Below are positions 5,551 through 7,114 of a stretch of DNA of 7,114 nucleotides, piece by piece. A program made the translations under genes and the position numbers. Origin of the DNA: Mariprofundus sp. (GTDB lineage Bacteria > Pseudomonadota > Zetaproteobacteria > Mariprofundales > Mariprofundaceae). Positions within the stretch are counted from its first letter, which is position 1; each line of letters starts with the position of its first letter. Location of the stretch: NCBI GenBank assembly GCA_030951065.1, contig JAUZQH010000087.1:1-7114 (forward strand), in the 5' to 3' direction. Under the pieces are notes generated by a model. It did not search any database. It saw nothing but the letters and a program-made list of their open reading frames with translations, and was not told where the DNA came from.

Positions 5551-6858
5551 TTACTTGCCGATACAGAATTCAGAAAAAACACGATCCAGAATATATTCTA
5601 TATCCCCAATACCCAGGATACTGCCTAGCTGACTCCATGCAGAACGCCATTCCATAGCCGCCAATTCAAGCCGGTCTTCGGAATGAAGCATGCTCAATCC
5701 CGCCTGAAGATGCGACAATGTATCCAGCAGAATCGTTCGATGCCGTTCCCGCGTCACCAACAGGCCTTCATCCGCAAGACTCATATCACCCAGTTGATTT
5801 GCAAGAACATCGGAAAGTTGTTCCAGACCGGTTTCCTGCTTGATACTCACTGGAATAAAGTGAGATGGAAAAACGGCATCAACAAGGTCTACCTTGTTCA
5901 TCAGAAAAATATTCGCATTCCTGCTTGTGATCCAGGTATCAGGACGGCTCGCATCGGCAACAAAAATAATCGCGTCGGCCTGCTCGGCTGCCGCCTCTGC
6001 ACGACGAACCCCTTCCCGCTCTATGGCATCGTCACTTATTCGCAATCCGGCGGTATCCGCAAGACGTACAGGAATACCGTGAACCTCAAAATCGATTTCA
6101 AGAACATCACGGGTTGTCCCCGGGATATCACTGACAATGGCACGGTCACGTCCTGCCAGTGTATTTAACAAGCTTGATTTTCCCACGTTGGGAGCGCCAA
6201 TAATCGCCACAGTAGCGCCTTCAAAAAGCCGTTCGCCCAGCGGCGCTGTTGATAACAGCTTCTCAATAGGTGTTATTACTGTTTTTTGCATATCCTCGGA
6301 TAATTGTTCAAAAAACAAAGCCGGAATTTCTTCCTCGGGAAAATCGAGACTGGCTTCAACATGCGCCACCAAACCGGTCAGACGTTGCATCAACGTGTCG
6401 ATATGCTGTCCAAACACACCTTGAAGCTGCCTCAGGGCCTGTTTTCCTGCACGCACAGTTGCAGCATCAATACATGCCGCCACAGCTTCAGCCTGAGATA
6501 ATTCGATATTTCCATTTTCTACAGCACGGCGGGTAAACTCGCCGGGTTCAGCCGGTCTGCAGCCCAGTTCGTATAATCGCTCCAGCAAAGCACGCAGAAG
6601 TACCGGACTGCCATGCCCCTGCAGTTCAATGACATCTTCTCCTGTATAAGAATGAGGCGCAGGGAAAAAGAGCGCCAACCCCTCATCAAGAACATCGCCG
6701 GTTTTATCCAGCCAGCGCGTCAATGTGGCGGTTCTCGGAGTAATATCGTCAAGCATCGTCACCTGTTTCACGATACTCAGGGCTTGCGGTCCTGACATAC
6801 GCACGATTCCGACACCACCACGCCCAACCGGCGTGGCGATGGCCGCTATAGTTGATAT
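5551..6858 (-). CDS. mnmE: tRNA modification GTPase MnmE, without a standard start codon
   Basis: MnmE (TrmE) is the GTPase partner of MnmG in U34 tRNA modification. Numbering from a putative start at 6858 (435 residues; E. coli has 454), the N-terminal formyl-tetrahydrofolate-binding domain carries IATPVGRGGVGIVRMSG (7-23), SYTGEDVIELQGHG (70-83) and PGEFTRRA (105-112). The G domain has GAPNVGKS (221-228), GTTRD (247-251), DTAG (268-271) and NKVD (321-324). The protein ends in the invariant FCIGK. The oddity is the start. Codons upstream of VRMSG are open and clearly homologous back to about 6858, but no ATG, GTG or TTG lies between an in-frame TGA at 6883-6885 and a GTG at 6804 that would cut off the conserved GRGGVGI loop. 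ATA at 6858 (giving MSTIAAIATPVGRGG) or ATT at 6876 are the only reasonable starts. It follows yidC by 13 nt. Confidence 0.88.
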   Translation of the reverse strand: MSTIAAIATPVGRGGVGIVRMSGPQALSIVKQVTMLDDITPRTATLTRWLDKTGDVLDEGLALFFPAPHSYTGEDVIELQGHGSPVLLRALLERLYELGCRPAEPGEFTRRAVENGNIELSQAEAVAACIDAATVRAGKQALRQLQGVFGQHIDTLMQRLTGLVAHVEASLDFPEEEIPALFFEQLSEDMQKTVITPIEKLLSTAPLGERLFEGATVAIIGAPNVGKSSLLNTLAGRDRAIVSDIPGTTRDVLEIDFEVHGIPVRLADTAGLRISDDAIEREGVRRAEAAAEQADAIIFVADASRPDTWITSRNANIFLMNKVDLVDAVFPSHFIPVSIKQETGLEQLSDVLANQLGDMSLADEGLLVTRERHRTILLDTLSHLQAGLSMLHSEDRLELAAMEWRSAWSQLGSILGIGDIEYILDRVFSEFCIGK

Positions 6859-6871
6859 AGAGTCTGGCTTC

Positions 6872-7114
6872 TTAATCGACGTTCAACCGCTTCATGACCA
6901 GTCGTTGCTGGAGAATTGAGAGAATATTATTGACGACCCAGTACAGCACCAGCCCCGCCGGGAAAAACAGGAACAATACGGTGAATATCGCCGGTAAAAA
7001 CTGCATCAGCTTGGCCTGCATGGGATCAGGTGGCTGTGGATTCAGTTTCTGCTGAATATACATGGAAGCCCCCATGATGACCGGTAATACAAAATACGGA
7101 TCCTGCACGGACAT
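6872..7114 (-). CDS. yidC: Membrane protein insertase YidC, C-terminal part (5' end outside window)
   Basis: YidC inserts and folds inner-membrane proteins, alone or with SecYEG. Only the last 80 residues are present; the gene begins beyond the right edge. The fragment has [53 protein letters not shown] and a final [16 protein letters not shown]. These match the last transmembrane hairpin of bacterial YidC, including the conserved [10 protein letters not shown] segment. The Met at the window edge sits where homologues have a hydrophobic residue before the QDPY motif and is internal, not a start. The tail after the last membrane helix is short, ending VMKRLNVD with TAA. yidC directly upstream of mnmE is a common bacterial arrangement near the origin. 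Confidence 0.95.
   Translation of the reverse strand: MSVQDPYFVLPVIMGASMYIQQKLNPQPPDPMQAKLMQFLPAIFTVLFLFFPAGLVLYWVVNNILSILQQRLVMKRLNVD

Noticed and set aside
5517..5629. Plus-strand AAGGAGG followed by ATG at 5537 as a small gene
   Set aside because: The spacing to the ATG is about 13 nt, too long. The frame is only about 30 codons and runs antisense into the conserved 3' end of mnmE.
5683..6168. Plus-strand 161-codon open frame
   Set aside because: It is antisense to the mnmE G domain, with no motif or credible ribosome binding context.

Overview
The window looks like an origin-proximal piece of a proteobacterial chromosome. All recognisable genes lie on the minus strand, so they are transcribed from right to left. 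In transcription order they are yidC (3' end only), mnmE, prk, mnmG, rsmG, parA and parB. The set yidC-mnmE-mnmG-rsmG-parA-parB is a classic replication-origin neighbourhood, and two near-perfect parS centromere sites support that placement. The proteobacterial (class I) phosphoribulokinase implies a Calvin-Benson autotroph. A chemolithoautotrophic gamma- or zetaproteobacterium would fit, but the lineage is inference and cannot be fixed from this window.

Layout. Positions 1-263 are non-coding and rich in nested inverted repeats, possibly the end of a small mobile or repetitive element that abuts the parB stop. Positions 264-4406 hold the compact cluster mnmG-rsmG-parA-parB: mnmG and rsmG overlap by 11 bp, and the other gaps are about 20-40 bp. 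Positions 4407-4523 hold a plausible promoter for that cluster and a textbook rho-independent terminator for prk. prk occupies 4524-5393 and has a 157-bp leader. mnmE (5551 to about 6858) and the yidC tail (6872-7114) follow.

How the genes work together. YidC inserts membrane proteins. MnmE and MnmG form one complex that modifies U34 of certain tRNAs. RsmG methylates 16S rRNA. ParA, ParB and parS segregate the chromosome. Prk makes ribulose-1,5-bisphosphate for RuBisCO and is the metabolic outsider in this group.

Main oddities. (1) mnmG carries an in-frame TAA in the middle of an otherwise intact, full-length gene. (2) mnmE, its functional partner, has no ATG, GTG or TTG codon able to start its conserved N-terminus. 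(3) Both parS sites sit inside translation start regions, and the best parA start codon is the GTG at the centre of the parS palindrome. (4) prk is inserted between mnmE and mnmG, with its own terminator and a possible 40-codon leader ORF overlapping its start. (5) RsmG is short and lacks several family motifs. Items 1 and 2 could be real lesions in one pathway or base-call errors; the sequence alone cannot decide.
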